Part shown: positions 17,901-24,893 of the stretch, piece by piece
How the letters are laid out: the number at the start of each line of letters is the position of its first letter
How positions within the stretch are numbered: the stretch's first letter is position 1
Source: JBGTGG01 sp041746855
GTDB taxonomy: Bacteria > Bacteroidota > Bacteroidia > Cytophagales > Cyclobacteriaceae
Direction: 5' to 3'
DNA length: 35,404 nt
Assembly (NCBI GenBank): GCA_041746855.1
Contig: JBGTGG010000211.1
Location: forward strand, 1 to 35,404
Notes under the pieces: generated by a model
The model's input: only the letters and a program-made list of their open reading frames with translations
What the model was told of the DNA's origin: nothing
The model's database searches: none
Translations under genes and position numbers: made by a program

Positions 17901-18538
17901 TACGAAAAATATGTGTTTGTTTCTGGGTCTTTTATAACATCACTAAAGTGAAGTTTCAAAAGGCCGTTGCCAAACGTGGTTCCATCAGGGTCTGAAAAAT
18001 TACCTGAATTTTTATAGGCATCCGTACTCGCTATAATTCCTCCGCTAGGAGAGGTAATGTAAATTTGTTCGAAGCCGAAAAGTGTTTTTTGCTGCTCTAA
18101 AAAATCACCACTATTATTTCCTGTTGCGGGTGCATCGAAATTCATTTCATCCTCTCCGGCATCATCACCCATCGGGCTGTCTTCTTCAGGGGCTGTTTCA
18201 AACGAATCGAAATCACTTTCTTCTGTCGGATCAGTAGCAGACTCTTCATCTGGAGTTGATGAGTCTATTTCGGTATCTGGAAATGCTGGAGTAGCTTGTG
18301 ATCCTTGAATGGCGTCTGCATTTTGTATCAATGCTACCGCTGCATGGATGCGATTGAAGTAAGCGCTAAAATATTCTGCACGTGCATCTGCCACTACACT
18401 TAAAGTAGTATGGGCTTTTTCCTGGTTGTTGAGGAGGTTGTAGTTGTAAGTGAAAAAACTTATCGCTGCAACTGCCACCAAGGCAATTAAGAAAATGATA
18501 ACCGTAATCTTTGATCGTATATTTAATTTATTCAACAT
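14996..18538 (-). CDS. Membrane sensor with Cache, HAMP, GAF, two PAS and SpoIIE-type PP2C phosphatase domains (SiaA-like role)
   Basis: This 1180-residue protein is the probable phosphatase of the SiaB/SiaC switch. Domains in order: TM1 (about 11-30); periplasmic Cache-like region (31-335) with a very acidic insert at 83-145; TM2 (341-363); HAMP (364-417) plus a second linker module; GAF (about 465-620); coiled coil (620-685) containing EEMQATQEEL (652-661); PAS (685-795); PAS (805-915); and a PP2C/SpoIIE domain (about 935-1180). The metal-binding acids are in SGDF (971-974), DCTGHGVPGAL (990-1000) and the C-terminal DDVLLIGI (1171-1178). P. aeruginosa SiaA also has a HAMP and PP2C, but not the GAF and PAS domains. 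The siaB start lies 95 bases downstream, and the GAF protein gene ends 18 bases upstream. Confidence 0.92.
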   Translation of the reverse strand: MLNKLNIRSKITVIIFLIALVAVAAISFFTYNYNLLNNQEKAHTTLSVVADARAEYFSAYFNRIHAAVALIQNADAIQGSQATPAFPDTEIDSSTPDEESATDPTEESDFDSFETAPEEDSPMGDDAGEDEMNFDAPATGNNSGDFLEQQKTLFGFEQIYITSPSGGIIASTDAYKNSGNFSDPDGTTFGNGLLKLHFSDVIKDPETNTYFSYAAAPLNTPDGQQLLIIKINLDRAFVILKKYQGLGKTGEVVLARQDPATKKIVLISPLRKEHKNIDFIPGSNAVSVIEETLEEGPQKQTGIDYSGNETIQVTRIIPETNWVVVASMDVDEANGDARSLLTTFVYVSLCLLALTILLSMIITRSIVGPLNSMRNTVGLIAQGILPEKSEKHSKDEFGQMGEKVDELVDTLKTNAEFARRIGEGELDTQFKPASDNDILGMSLLNMRTNLIENEKRDSERNWIVRGVAEISEILRLHDSIDALGMDVIKFILEKIGAIQGAFYVVNDENEDDIVIEMRSSFAYGRKKYLKKEFRFAEGLVGQAYAEKDAILRTEIPEEYVSITSGILGDQRPTCILVVPLITNEEVYGVLEFAGFKKFDSSQVKFVQELSLILARTIFNIKVNERTRKHLEESQQMSNELQEKQEVLRQNAEEMQATQEELTRSNIQLEEKIEEVNRTQKRMQLLLENASEVITIYEEDHSIRYISPSVETILGYGQKEMIGKSDIDKVHPEYQTLFNEVFAKMLQSPDEKVTVQYEYKTKEGNFIWLESTGTNMLANPAIHGFILNSRDITEKRRAEQEQRMRSKMQALSENSLDLITRLENDSISYINPVIQQYTGKNISAFLNKNIRETELDTNILEGWLKIVEEVNATNEKVGAEMIFPSEMGERVMQVNAIPEFDESENLESVLVVSHDITERKAIELEIQTKNKKITESINYAKRIQTAILPNNRVISKALPDSFILYKPKDVVSGDFPWYIQMKDEIFIAAVDCTGHGVPGALLSLIGYFLLNDIVRSRKITEPGIILDLLDEGVTTTLRQDEDATTKDGMDIALCKINVATGAVEYAGAHRPLYVMQKGVMEEVKGNKFPIGGGIFKNQTNFTNTKLKLNKGDSIYFCSDGFPDQFGGPENRKFGPKRTRELIDEVHAKSMAEAAKRFDQEWENWRGDVKQTDDVLLIGIKF

Positions 18539-18556
18539 AAGCGTTGGGCGCTAAGG

Positions 18557-19321
18557 TTAATTTAAATTTCCTGAAAGTTTATCGGCTATCAATTGACCAG
18601 CCTTTTCTACAAAATCCCGTTCTTCTTTGCTAAAGTTTTTAAAGGAAGCAAGTTCAATGACACCCACTATATCCTCTCCATGAATTAATGGCACGATGGA
18701 AAGGAAACGTGGCGAAGCACTGCCCAATCCCGAAACTATTTTGATATATCCTTCGGGGATATCATCGATGTACATCGTTTTTTTCATGGATGCACTTTGT
18801 CCCACCAGTCCTTCTCCAAAATTGAAAGTTGTAGCATTGTTTTCATCCATGGGCAATGCATAGCTGCCCATCATTTCGACCACGCGCTTGCCATCCACTT
18901 CTTTCTTTATATACAGTGCCCCCTGACCTGCTTCTACTTTTTTGCAGATTTCCAACAAGGCGTTTTGTGATATTTCTTTTTCTTTCGATAATCTTTTTAG
19001 GGTAGCGGTGATTTCCTCAACACCAATTGCATTTTTTTGCTCCCGTGTTTTCTCATTTGCAGATTTGTCTTCTGCCTTTTTCTCAACAAACACGACTACT
19101 TCTTTTTTGGAATTCAATACCAGGAAATAGGCAGTTATTCCAATCCCGAACACGGCTATTACCAGGATGTAAATCTTTGCCCAAATACTACTGAAATCCC
19201 CGGTAAGCCCCAGTGAGGTTGGCAATGTATACAGCGTGAAGAGCAACCAGACGAGTCCAATTGCAAAAAAGGCCGCCAGTACCATACTTTGTTTAAGCCG
19301 ATCTCTTAATAGTTCCTTCAT
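18557..19321 (-). CDS. Membrane-anchored GAF-domain protein
   Basis: This 254-residue protein has two N-terminal membrane helices (about 14-33, VLAAFFAIGLVWLLFTLYTL, and about 48-68, KIYILVIAVFGIGITAYFLV), a charged linker (70-100) and one cytoplasmic GAF domain (about 105-254). There is no output domain. The GAF has the same GEGLVGQ ... IPEGYIKI ... SGLGSASP ... VPLIHGEDIVGVIELASF series as the GAF domains of the two large sensors in the block, so it may heterodimerise with them or bind the same ligand. Its ATG overlaps the CheB stop by 4 bases (ATGA), a sign of translational coupling. Confidence 0.88.
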   Translation of the reverse strand: MKELLRDRLKQSMVLAAFFAIGLVWLLFTLYTLPTSLGLTGDFSSIWAKIYILVIAVFGIGITAYFLVLNSKKEVVVFVEKKAEDKSANEKTREQKNAIGVEEITATLKRLSKEKEISQNALLEICKKVEAGQGALYIKKEVDGKRVVEMMGSYALPMDENNATTFNFGEGLVGQSASMKKTMYIDDIPEGYIKIVSGLGSASPRFLSIVPLIHGEDIVGVIELASFKNFSKEERDFVEKAGQLIADKLSGNLN

Positions 19322-19911
19322 TTGTATTGCTTATCAAGTTCTTTTAAAAATTCAACAATCTGGTCGATGGTGAGCACATGATCAATATTTGTTACGGCCA
19401 GTGCGGCTTTGGGCATGGTTTCAATCATGCATTCTGCCGGATCCTGTACAATCGTTCTGCCGCCCCAATCGGCAATGCTTTTCATTCCCAATGCCCCATC
19501 CCGGTTGGCACCGGATAACAAGATACCGATCAATTTGTTCTTATAGTTATAAGCACACGTGCTCAATGTAATATCGATTGCCGGGCGAGAATTATTCACC
19601 ATTTCTTCTGTGGAAAGCGAAAAGTAATTCCCCAATTCCACCGAGAGGTGATAATTCGAGGGTGCCAGGTAGACACCGCCTTTTTTGATTGGTTCTTTAT
19701 CGTCCGGTTCAGTTACTTTCACAACACTTTTTATTGATAGCGCTTCAACAAATCCATGGCGCACATGTTTGAGCCTGTGCAAACTCATAATGATCGGCAA
19801 GGTAAATCCTTGTGGTAGCTGGGAGAGAATTTTCACTACTCCCTGAAAGCTTCCAGCGGACCCTCCTATAACAACGGCCTTATAGCTGTTATTTAAGTTG
19901 AATTTATTCAT
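19318..19911 (-). CDS. cheB: CheB-type protein-glutamate methylesterase, stand-alone
   Basis: CheB removes methyl groups from receptor glutamates and can deamidate glutamine. This 197-residue protein is the catalytic domain only; the usual receiver domain is missing, so phosphorylation by CheA cannot control it in the normal way. The triad is visible: Ser18 in IGGSAGS (15-21), His45 in MSLHRLKH (42-49) and Asp138 in SGANRDGALGM (133-143). The QDPAE ... MPKAAL segment (156-171) is also typical. It is encoded 12 bases after cheR and overlaps the next gene by 4 bases. With no classical chemoreceptor nearby, its target is probably one of the GAF sensors of the block (inferred). Confidence 0.92.
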   Translation of the reverse strand: MNKFNLNNSYKAVVIGGSAGSFQGVVKILSQLPQGFTLPIIMSLHRLKHVRHGFVEALSIKSVVKVTEPDDKEPIKKGGVYLAPSNYHLSVELGNYFSLSTEEMVNNSRPAIDITLSTCAYNYKNKLIGILLSGANRDGALGMKSIADWGGRTIVQDPAECMIETMPKAALAVTNIDHVLTIDQIVEFLKELDKQYK

Positions 19912-19923
19912 TGGGTCTGCTGC

Positions 19924-20745
19924 CTATTCCTTTATTTTCTTATAAACTTTTTCCTCATTGTTGGCCACGATAAAGCGGTTGGCATAATCACACCAAATGA
20001 GCGATTCTTTCGATCCAATGGCCAGGTATCCATATTTGAATAAACTCGCATGGAATTTCTTCAACACCTCATTTTGAAGTGTTTGGTTAAAGTAGATCAT
20101 TACATTTCGGCACAAGATCAAATCAAACTTGTTGAAGACATCGCCCAACACCAGATCGTGTTTCCGGAAACTTACGTTGCTCAAAAGGTTTTTGTCGAAA
20201 ACGGCATTGCCATTTTCTTCTTTGAAATAATCTTTTAATTGGCCTGTACCCTGATAGCGGATATAGTTCTTTTCGTTGAGATCAATATTTTTGATAGGAT
20301 AACTACCGGATTTGGCGCGCTCAAGGATATTCACATCCAGATCAGTGGCGATTACCGTCACATCCTGGTGGATTCCCATCTCTTTTAAGAGGATCGCCAT
20401 GGAGAGTACTTCTTCGCCACTGGAACAGCCGGCATGCCAAATCTTGAATTGCTTATGGTTTAGCAGAATGGCAGGGATGATTTCTTCGCGCATAACCCGC
20501 CAAAAGCTTGGGTCGCGGAACATTTCGGTTACGTTCACGGTCAATTCGTCCAAAAACTCATTAATAAAGGAGGGGTTTTCCTCCAATTTTTTGATGAGTC
20601 CGTCAACTGTCATCTTTTTGAGCTCAATAATGCGGAGAACCCTTCTTTTAAAAGAAGACATTGCATAATTCCTGAAGTCGTATCGATACTTCTGGTATAT
20701 GAGTTCTGAAATCCGCTTGAGGTCGGCAATGTCAATATCTTGCAT
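19924..20745 (-). CDS. cheR: CheR-type protein-glutamate O-methyltransferase
   Basis: CheR transfers methyl groups from SAM to glutamates of signalling coiled coils. The 273-residue protein has the N-terminal helical domain (1-75) with the basic patch SFKRRVLRII (31-40), then NVTEMFRDP (71-79), the SAM-binding motif WHAGCSSGEEVLSMA (103-117), ATDLDVNIL (133-141) and FDLILCRNVMIYFNQ (207-221). All are standard CheR motifs. It has a -7 box and a 14-bp palindrome just upstream and starts a transcript running through cheB to siaC. No pentapeptide-tethered receptor is visible. Confidence 0.94.
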   Translation of the reverse strand: MQDIDIADLKRISELIYQKYRYDFRNYAMSSFKRRVLRIIELKKMTVDGLIKKLEENPSFINEFLDELTVNVTEMFRDPSFWRVMREEIIPAILLNHKQFKIWHAGCSSGEEVLSMAILLKEMGIHQDVTVIATDLDVNILERAKSGSYPIKNIDLNEKNYIRYQGTGQLKDYFKEENGNAVFDKNLLSNVSFRKHDLVLGDVFNKFDLILCRNVMIYFNQTLQNEVLKKFHASLFKYGYLAIGSKESLIWCDYANRFIVANNEEKVYKKIKE

Positions 20746-20765
20746 CCCTTAGGTTCTTTTTTATT

Positions 20766-20773
20766 CAAAAATA
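20766..20773 (-). promoter_or_regulatory. -7 element upstream of cheR
   Basis: TATTTTTG on the minus strand matches TAnnTTTG exactly, with a predicted start near 20760 and a leader of about 15 bases. No TTG is found at the usual -33 spacing, so full activity may need an activator. A 14-bp palindrome abuts it. Confidence 0.45.
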
Positions 20774-20787
20774 CTATGCCGGCATAG
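20774..20787. promoter_or_regulatory. 14-bp perfect palindrome next to the cheR -7 box, possible operator
   Basis: CTATGCCGGCATAG is a perfect palindrome directly touching the upstream side of the predicted -7 element of the cheR-to-siaC transcript, in the spacer where a regulator would compete with or assist the polymerase. The binding protein is unknown. Confidence 0.45.
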
Positions 20788-20842
20788 CACGGGCTACCTT
20801 TTTCTTGTGCAAAAAGTACACATGTGAAATATAACCTGTATG

Positions 20843-20869
20843 ACCTCTCCTTTCCAATAAGGGAGAGGT
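20843..20869. repeat. Small inverted repeat in the cheR upstream gap
   Basis: ACCTCTCC (20843-20850) and GGAGAGGT (20862-20869) form an 8-bp stem around an 11-base loop. The gap from 20746 to 20945 holds this, the cheR promoter region and the terminator of the gene upstream, and I see no gene in it. The hairpin may be a dispersed repeat or a second terminator stem. Confidence 0.4.
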
Positions 20870-20892
20870 TGCCAGTAGCTACTAATTACCTG

Positions 20893-20943
20893 AAAAAAAG
20901 GGGTTTAAAAAACTTTGGTTTGAAAAAAGAACCCTTTTAAACC
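20893..20943 (-). terminator. Terminator after the HAMP-GAF sensor gene
   Basis: Starting 3 bases after the stop of the 609-residue sensor gene, GGTTTAAAA (20943-20935 on the minus strand) pairs with TTTTAAACC (20910-20902), and the stem is followed by CCTTTTTTTC. The 24-base loop is long. It separates the sensor from the cheR transcript, which has its own -7 box. Confidence 0.6.
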
Positions 20944-20945
20944 GA

Positions 20946-22775
20946 TTATTTTGAAATTCCTCTTTTGCGCAATTCTTCCTGTGTGATTCGTAATCCCTCT
21001 ACTTGTAGTTGGAGGGTTCTTTCCATTTCGATTGCCGTGGCCCATTCATCACCTTGAGCACCTTTATTTGTAAGCGCTTCTTCAAGTTGCTTGATTTTAC
21101 TTACATGGGAAGCTTCAATCTCCTCCATTTCTTTGGTAAGCTGTTGAACTAATTCAGGATTGCCTTTATTTTCCTCCAATTCCCTAATCTTTTCCAGATA
21201 GGAATTTTCCTTTCGCGCCATTTCTTCCTGTGTGGCCTGCAATTCTTCCATATTCTGGCGCATCTCCTCTTCCTGCGAACGCATCGCCTCGGTGGTCATT
21301 TTGAATTCTTCCAGCAACTTGGCATTCTTTTCAGCGGCTTTCACTGTGGAAAGCGTAGCGGCTATCGATTCCCCCAGCTTTTCTACAAAGGCAATTTCAT
21401 GTGGCAAATACAGGTTTAAACTTGCCAGTTCCACCATTCCGTATACCTCCTTGTCAATTTTTAAAGGAACCAACAGTACATTGCTTGGCTTTGCGTCCCC
21501 CAGCCCGGAGGTGATTTTAATATAATCATCCGGCACCCGGGTAAGGTGGGTGGTTTCTTTTTCCAGAAAGGTTTGTCCCAACAGGCCTTCGCCTAGTTTT
21601 ACCTTACGGGATTCAAATTTCTTATGGTCGAAAGCGAAAAGTGAAATTAGCTCTAAATAACGATCGGCAGGGTTTTCATCATTCAATAAATAAATTCCGC
21701 CCTGGTTGGATTTTGTATACTGGACGAGTGCCCCGATGACTTTGTCGCCAAGGGTTTGGATGTCTTGTGAAGACCTTAAAATATCAGCGAAATTGGCCAA
21801 CCCTTCATTTGCCCACTTCCGTTTTTCATCATTTTCATTGATGGTGCGCAGTTTTGATTGCATGGAGACCAACGAGTCGGCTAGTTTGTTCTTGCCTGCA
21901 GCGTAATTGCTGTCGAGCTCCTGATAGTTTAAACTTAAATCACCATCACCAATGCGCTCAATAAACTCGGAGGCATCTTTCAGCTCTTCGATCACCTCGT
22001 TTACTTGCTTTGCAACCAGGCCTACTTCATTTGGTTTCAAATCAAAGGTGTGGATATGGTTTTTTGTATTTTGTTCGATAAGTTTAAGTGGGGAGAATAA
22101 TTGCTTTTGAATCCAATAGAATCCCAATAGAATAAGAATCGCATCGATTAAGAACGTGCCCAAAAGAAGTGCCGATAGCCAGCTATTGGCGCGGTCACGC
22201 TCGGTATACAAGTCGCGGATTAGTTTATCATAGGAAGTCGAAACATTTTTCCATTGGCCGTTGACAATCATTCTGGCCTTCTCAAAATTTTGGTTCACTT
22301 TTAACTCGGTGATGGTTTCAGCAATGCCCGTTGAGTCATCTACCATCAAGGTTTCCCGGATGGTTTCTTTTTCTTCCGATAAAAGAACAATTGCACTATT
22401 CTTAACCTCTTGCCATTGGCTTTTCAATACTTTAAAACTGACCATCGGAATGGGATCCAGTGGATCAATCAGTTGGCTTTGGTCATTCACCTTTCCTCCG
22501 TTTTCAAATACAGCATGCATTTGTTCCAACGTTTGGATATCACTAATGACACCAGAAGAAAGTGCGGTGTTTCCATTCAAAACCTGTTGCATTTGTAAGG
22601 CGATATCATTGCTGTGGGTTTGCGCCTTTCTAGCAAAATCAATCACGTTTGCCATGCGATCCCTTCTTTCAATTTCATGTTGGATGAAAAAGAATTGACA
22701 GAGCAATACCACCAGAAAAAACAACAATAACGAGAGCGACTGGAATTTTAGCGGTTTATTCAGAAAGAACTTCAT
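20946..22775 (-). CDS. Membrane HAMP-GAF sensor with long C-terminal coiled coil
   Basis: This 609-residue protein has TM1 (about 12-33), a periplasmic four-helix-bundle-like region (34-195), TM2 (about 200-222), HAMP (222-290) and a linker ending in WANEGLANFADILR. A GAF domain (about 325-475) and a coiled coil (476-605) follow. The coiled coil carries EEEMRQNMEELQATQEEM (about 502-519) and ends TQEELRKRGISK. It lacks both a kinase domain and the classical chemoreceptor signalling tip. The HAMP-linker-GAF stretch matches the same part of the PP2C sensor in order and motifs, so the two are related. cdd lies 17 bases upstream on the same strand and may share its transcript. It could be a methylation target of the adjacent CheR (inferred). 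Confidence 0.87.
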   Translation of the reverse strand: MKFFLNKPLKFQSLSLLLFFLVVLLCQFFFIQHEIERRDRMANVIDFARKAQTHSNDIALQMQQVLNGNTALSSGVISDIQTLEQMHAVFENGGKVNDQSQLIDPLDPIPMVSFKVLKSQWQEVKNSAIVLLSEEKETIRETLMVDDSTGIAETITELKVNQNFEKARMIVNGQWKNVSTSYDKLIRDLYTERDRANSWLSALLLGTFLIDAILILLGFYWIQKQLFSPLKLIEQNTKNHIHTFDLKPNEVGLVAKQVNEVIEELKDASEFIERIGDGDLSLNYQELDSNYAAGKNKLADSLVSMQSKLRTINENDEKRKWANEGLANFADILRSSQDIQTLGDKVIGALVQYTKSNQGGIYLLNDENPADRYLELISLFAFDHKKFESRKVKLGEGLLGQTFLEKETTHLTRVPDDYIKITSGLGDAKPSNVLLVPLKIDKEVYGMVELASLNLYLPHEIAFVEKLGESIAATLSTVKAAEKNAKLLEEFKMTTEAMRSQEEEMRQNMEELQATQEEMARKENSYLEKIRELEENKGNPELVQQLTKEMEEIEASHVSKIKQLEEALTNKGAQGDEWATAIEMERTLQLQVEGLRITQEELRKRGISK

Positions 22776-22792
22776 GGCCTAAAAATAGAAAA

Positions 22793-23275
22793 TTACTTCT
22801 TTCCGTCCTGATGTAAGTTATCCTTTGTGAAGCCAAAGGGCAATAGTGATGCTGCAGTGGCTGTTTTGATCCAGTTATCAGGGGCTGCCAGCATCACAAC
22901 TTCAATGGGTGAGTCCTGGCGCATTTCAAATTCTTGCATTACTTGTCTGCACGCACCACAAGAGGTGGCAGGCACCAATTCTTTGTGATTCTTTTTATGC
23001 GCAATTATCGCCATTTTAATGATTTTTTTTCCGGGATGTTCAACCCCCGCAGTGTAGAGCGCAACGCGTTCTGCACACATACAAAGTGGGTACGAAGCAT
23101 TCTCCTGATTGGCGCCAATAATCACGGTTCCATCTTCCAGGATCAATGCGGCACCTACAAAAAATTTCGAATAGGGTGCATATGCATGCATCGATGCTTC
23201 TTTGGCTTTGTGCACGAGGTATTTGGACTCCGCATCAAGCTCTTCAATTGTTGCGAAAGTTTTTACTGAATCCAT
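22793..23275 (-). CDS. cdd: Cytidine deaminase
   Basis: This enzyme deaminates cytidine and deoxycytidine to uridine forms in pyrimidine salvage. The 160-residue protein has the zinc site: Cys67 and Glu69 in CAERVALYTAG (67-77), and Cys106 and Cys109 in TSCGACRQ (104-111). A Ser replaces the usual Pro before the second Cys. The N-terminal AYAPYSKFFVGAAL (31-44) is the family substrate-binding segment. The length is slightly above the usual 130-140 because of an N-terminal helix. It is divergent from the saccharopine-dehydrogenase-like gene. The downstream sensor gene follows after 17 bases, which looks accidental in function. Confidence 0.93.
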   Translation of the reverse strand: MDSVKTFATIEELDAESKYLVHKAKEASMHAYAPYSKFFVGAALILEDGTVIIGANQENASYPLCMCAERVALYTAGVEHPGKKIIKMAIIAHKKNHKELVPATSCGACRQVMQEFEMRQDSPIEVVMLAAPDNWIKTATAASLLPFGFTKDNLHQDGKK

Positions 23276-23374
23276 TCTTTATCCTATATAAGTAATGAAA
23301 GATAATAAAGGTACCACAGGTTAAAAAGTATTACTGAAGAATTCATTTACTTTGGACTTCACGAGAATATAAAA

Positions 23375-24709
23375 ATGAACAAATCGATTTTAGTATTGGG
23401 CGCAGGCCGATCATCCTCATCTTTGATTCAGTATTTGCTGGATACGTGTGGTGAGCAACAGTGGGAACTCATCATTGGGGACAACCAACCGGAAAATGCA
23501 CACGAAAAAATTGGCGGTCACAAATGTGGCAAAGCACTTTTTTTTGATATCAATAATGAAAGCCAAAGTGCTGAAGTCATTCGCCATGCGGATTTGGTGA
23601 TTTCATTGTTGCCGCCACACTTTCATCCAATCGTGGCACGGCATTGCCTTCGGGAAGGCAAACATTTGGTCACGGCCAGTTATGTTTCAGATGAGATGCG
23701 CGGTATGCATAAAGAAGCACTTGAAAAAAATCTGATATTTTTAAATGAATGTGGACTTGATCCGGGCATCGATCACATGAGTGCCATGCAGGTGATGGAC
23801 CGCATTCGCAAAGAAGGCGGTGCTATCCATTCTTTTGAATCTTTTACCGGAGGGCTGATTGCCCCACAAACCGATCCCGAAAATCCGTGGCGTTATAAGT
23901 TTACGTGGAACCCGCACAACGTGGTGACTGCCGGACAAAGCACTGCAAAGTTTTTGCAAGAAGGTGAATACAAATACATACCGTACCACCAATTGTTTAC
24001 CCGAACAACCTTCGTACACGTTCCTGGATATGGGGATTTCGAAGGGTATGCCAATCGCGACTCGTTAAAATATTTGGAAGACTATAAGTTGAATGGGATC
24101 AAGACGATGTTGCGCGGAACGTTACGCAACGATGGGTTCTGCGCTGCATGGTATGCGTTTGTGTATTTGGGATGTTGTGACGACACGTATAAAATGGAAG
24201 GTGTTTCAAACATGACCCACCGCGATTTTTTCGGTGCGTTTGTTAATTATGATCCGGACCGTACGTTGGAAGAGCGGATTGCAAAAAGGTGTTCACTTGC
24301 GATCGATGGTGTTGAAATTCAAAAATTAAAATGGATGGGGATGTTTGATTATGAACCGGTTGGTTTGGAAGGAGGAACCCCTGCGCAAATTCTGGTACAC
24401 ATACTGAACAAAAAGTGGAAGCTGGCACCGCACGACAAAGACATGATTGTGATGTGGCATCGTTTTAAGTTTGTACAGAACAATGAGCAAAAAGAAATCC
24501 AGGCATCGTTGGTGGTGGAAGGGGAAGATGCAGTTCATACGGCCATGGCAAAAACTGTAGGGCTTCCGTTGGCGATTGCCTCGAAACTTATTTTGCGAAA
24601 TAAAATCAAGAAGCGTGGTGTTGTTATTCCGGTGGATGCAGAGATTTACGAGCCGGTGTTGGCGGAGTTGAAAATGCTTGGGATTGAGTTGGTGGAGAGG
24701 GAGATGTGA
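23375..24709 (+). CDS. Saccharopine dehydrogenase-like oxidoreductase (LYS9 type)
   Basis: This NAD(P)-dependent enzyme of the saccharopine reductase family has 444 residues. It has a Rossmann start ILVLGAGRSSSSLIQYL (5-21), LVISLLPPHFHPIVARHC (72-89) and VTASYVSDEMR. The family signature NECGLDPGIDHMSA follows, then SFTGGLIAPQTDPENPWRYKFTWNP, which forms the substrate site in fungal LYS9. Bacteroidota often carry it as part of lysine degradation through saccharopine. A lysine 2-oxoglutarate reductase partner is not in this window. It is divergent from cdd. The gene upstream of Fic is unrelated. Confidence 0.9.
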   Translation: MNKSILVLGAGRSSSSLIQYLLDTCGEQQWELIIGDNQPENAHEKIGGHKCGKALFFDINNESQSAEVIRHADLVISLLPPHFHPIVARHCLREGKHLVTASYVSDEMRGMHKEALEKNLIFLNECGLDPGIDHMSAMQVMDRIRKEGGAIHSFESFTGGLIAPQTDPENPWRYKFTWNPHNVVTAGQSTAKFLQEGEYKYIPYHQLFTRTTFVHVPGYGDFEGYANRDSLKYLEDYKLNGIKTMLRGTLRNDGFCAAWYAFVYLGCCDDTYKMEGVSNMTHRDFFGAFVNYDPDRTLEERIAKRCSLAIDGVEIQKLKWMGMFDYEPVGLEGGTPAQILVHILNKKWKLAPHDKDMIVMWHRFKFVQNNEQKEIQASLVVEGEDAVHTAMAKTVGLPLAIASKLILRNKIKKRGVVIPVDAEIYEPVLAELKMLGIELVEREM

Positions 24710-24758
24710 TTTTGTAATACTATTACTCTACGGGATTTCAATCGCGAAGCCAGATGAG

Positions 24759-24775
24759 GTGGATTTTAAATCCAC
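24759..24775. repeat. Inverted repeat upstream of the Fic fusion gene
   Basis: GTGGATTT and AAATCCAC flank a single T, so the 17-base site is a near-perfect palindrome. A second small stem, TCCCGA/TCGGGA with a TAAC loop, lies at 24839-24854. Both fall in the 184-base gap between the saccharopine-dehydrogenase-like gene and the Fic gene, which otherwise holds nothing I recognise. The first could be an operator for the Bro-N-like domain or the terminator of the upstream gene. Confidence 0.45.
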
Positions 24776-24893
24776 ATGATCCGCGTTCGCCATTTCAAAT
24801 GTCGAACAGTTGATAACCAAATGAAGATCTGCATTCGATCCCGATAACTCGGGAGAAATGTAGAATAGAATGATAGTTAAGGGTTAATAAAAA

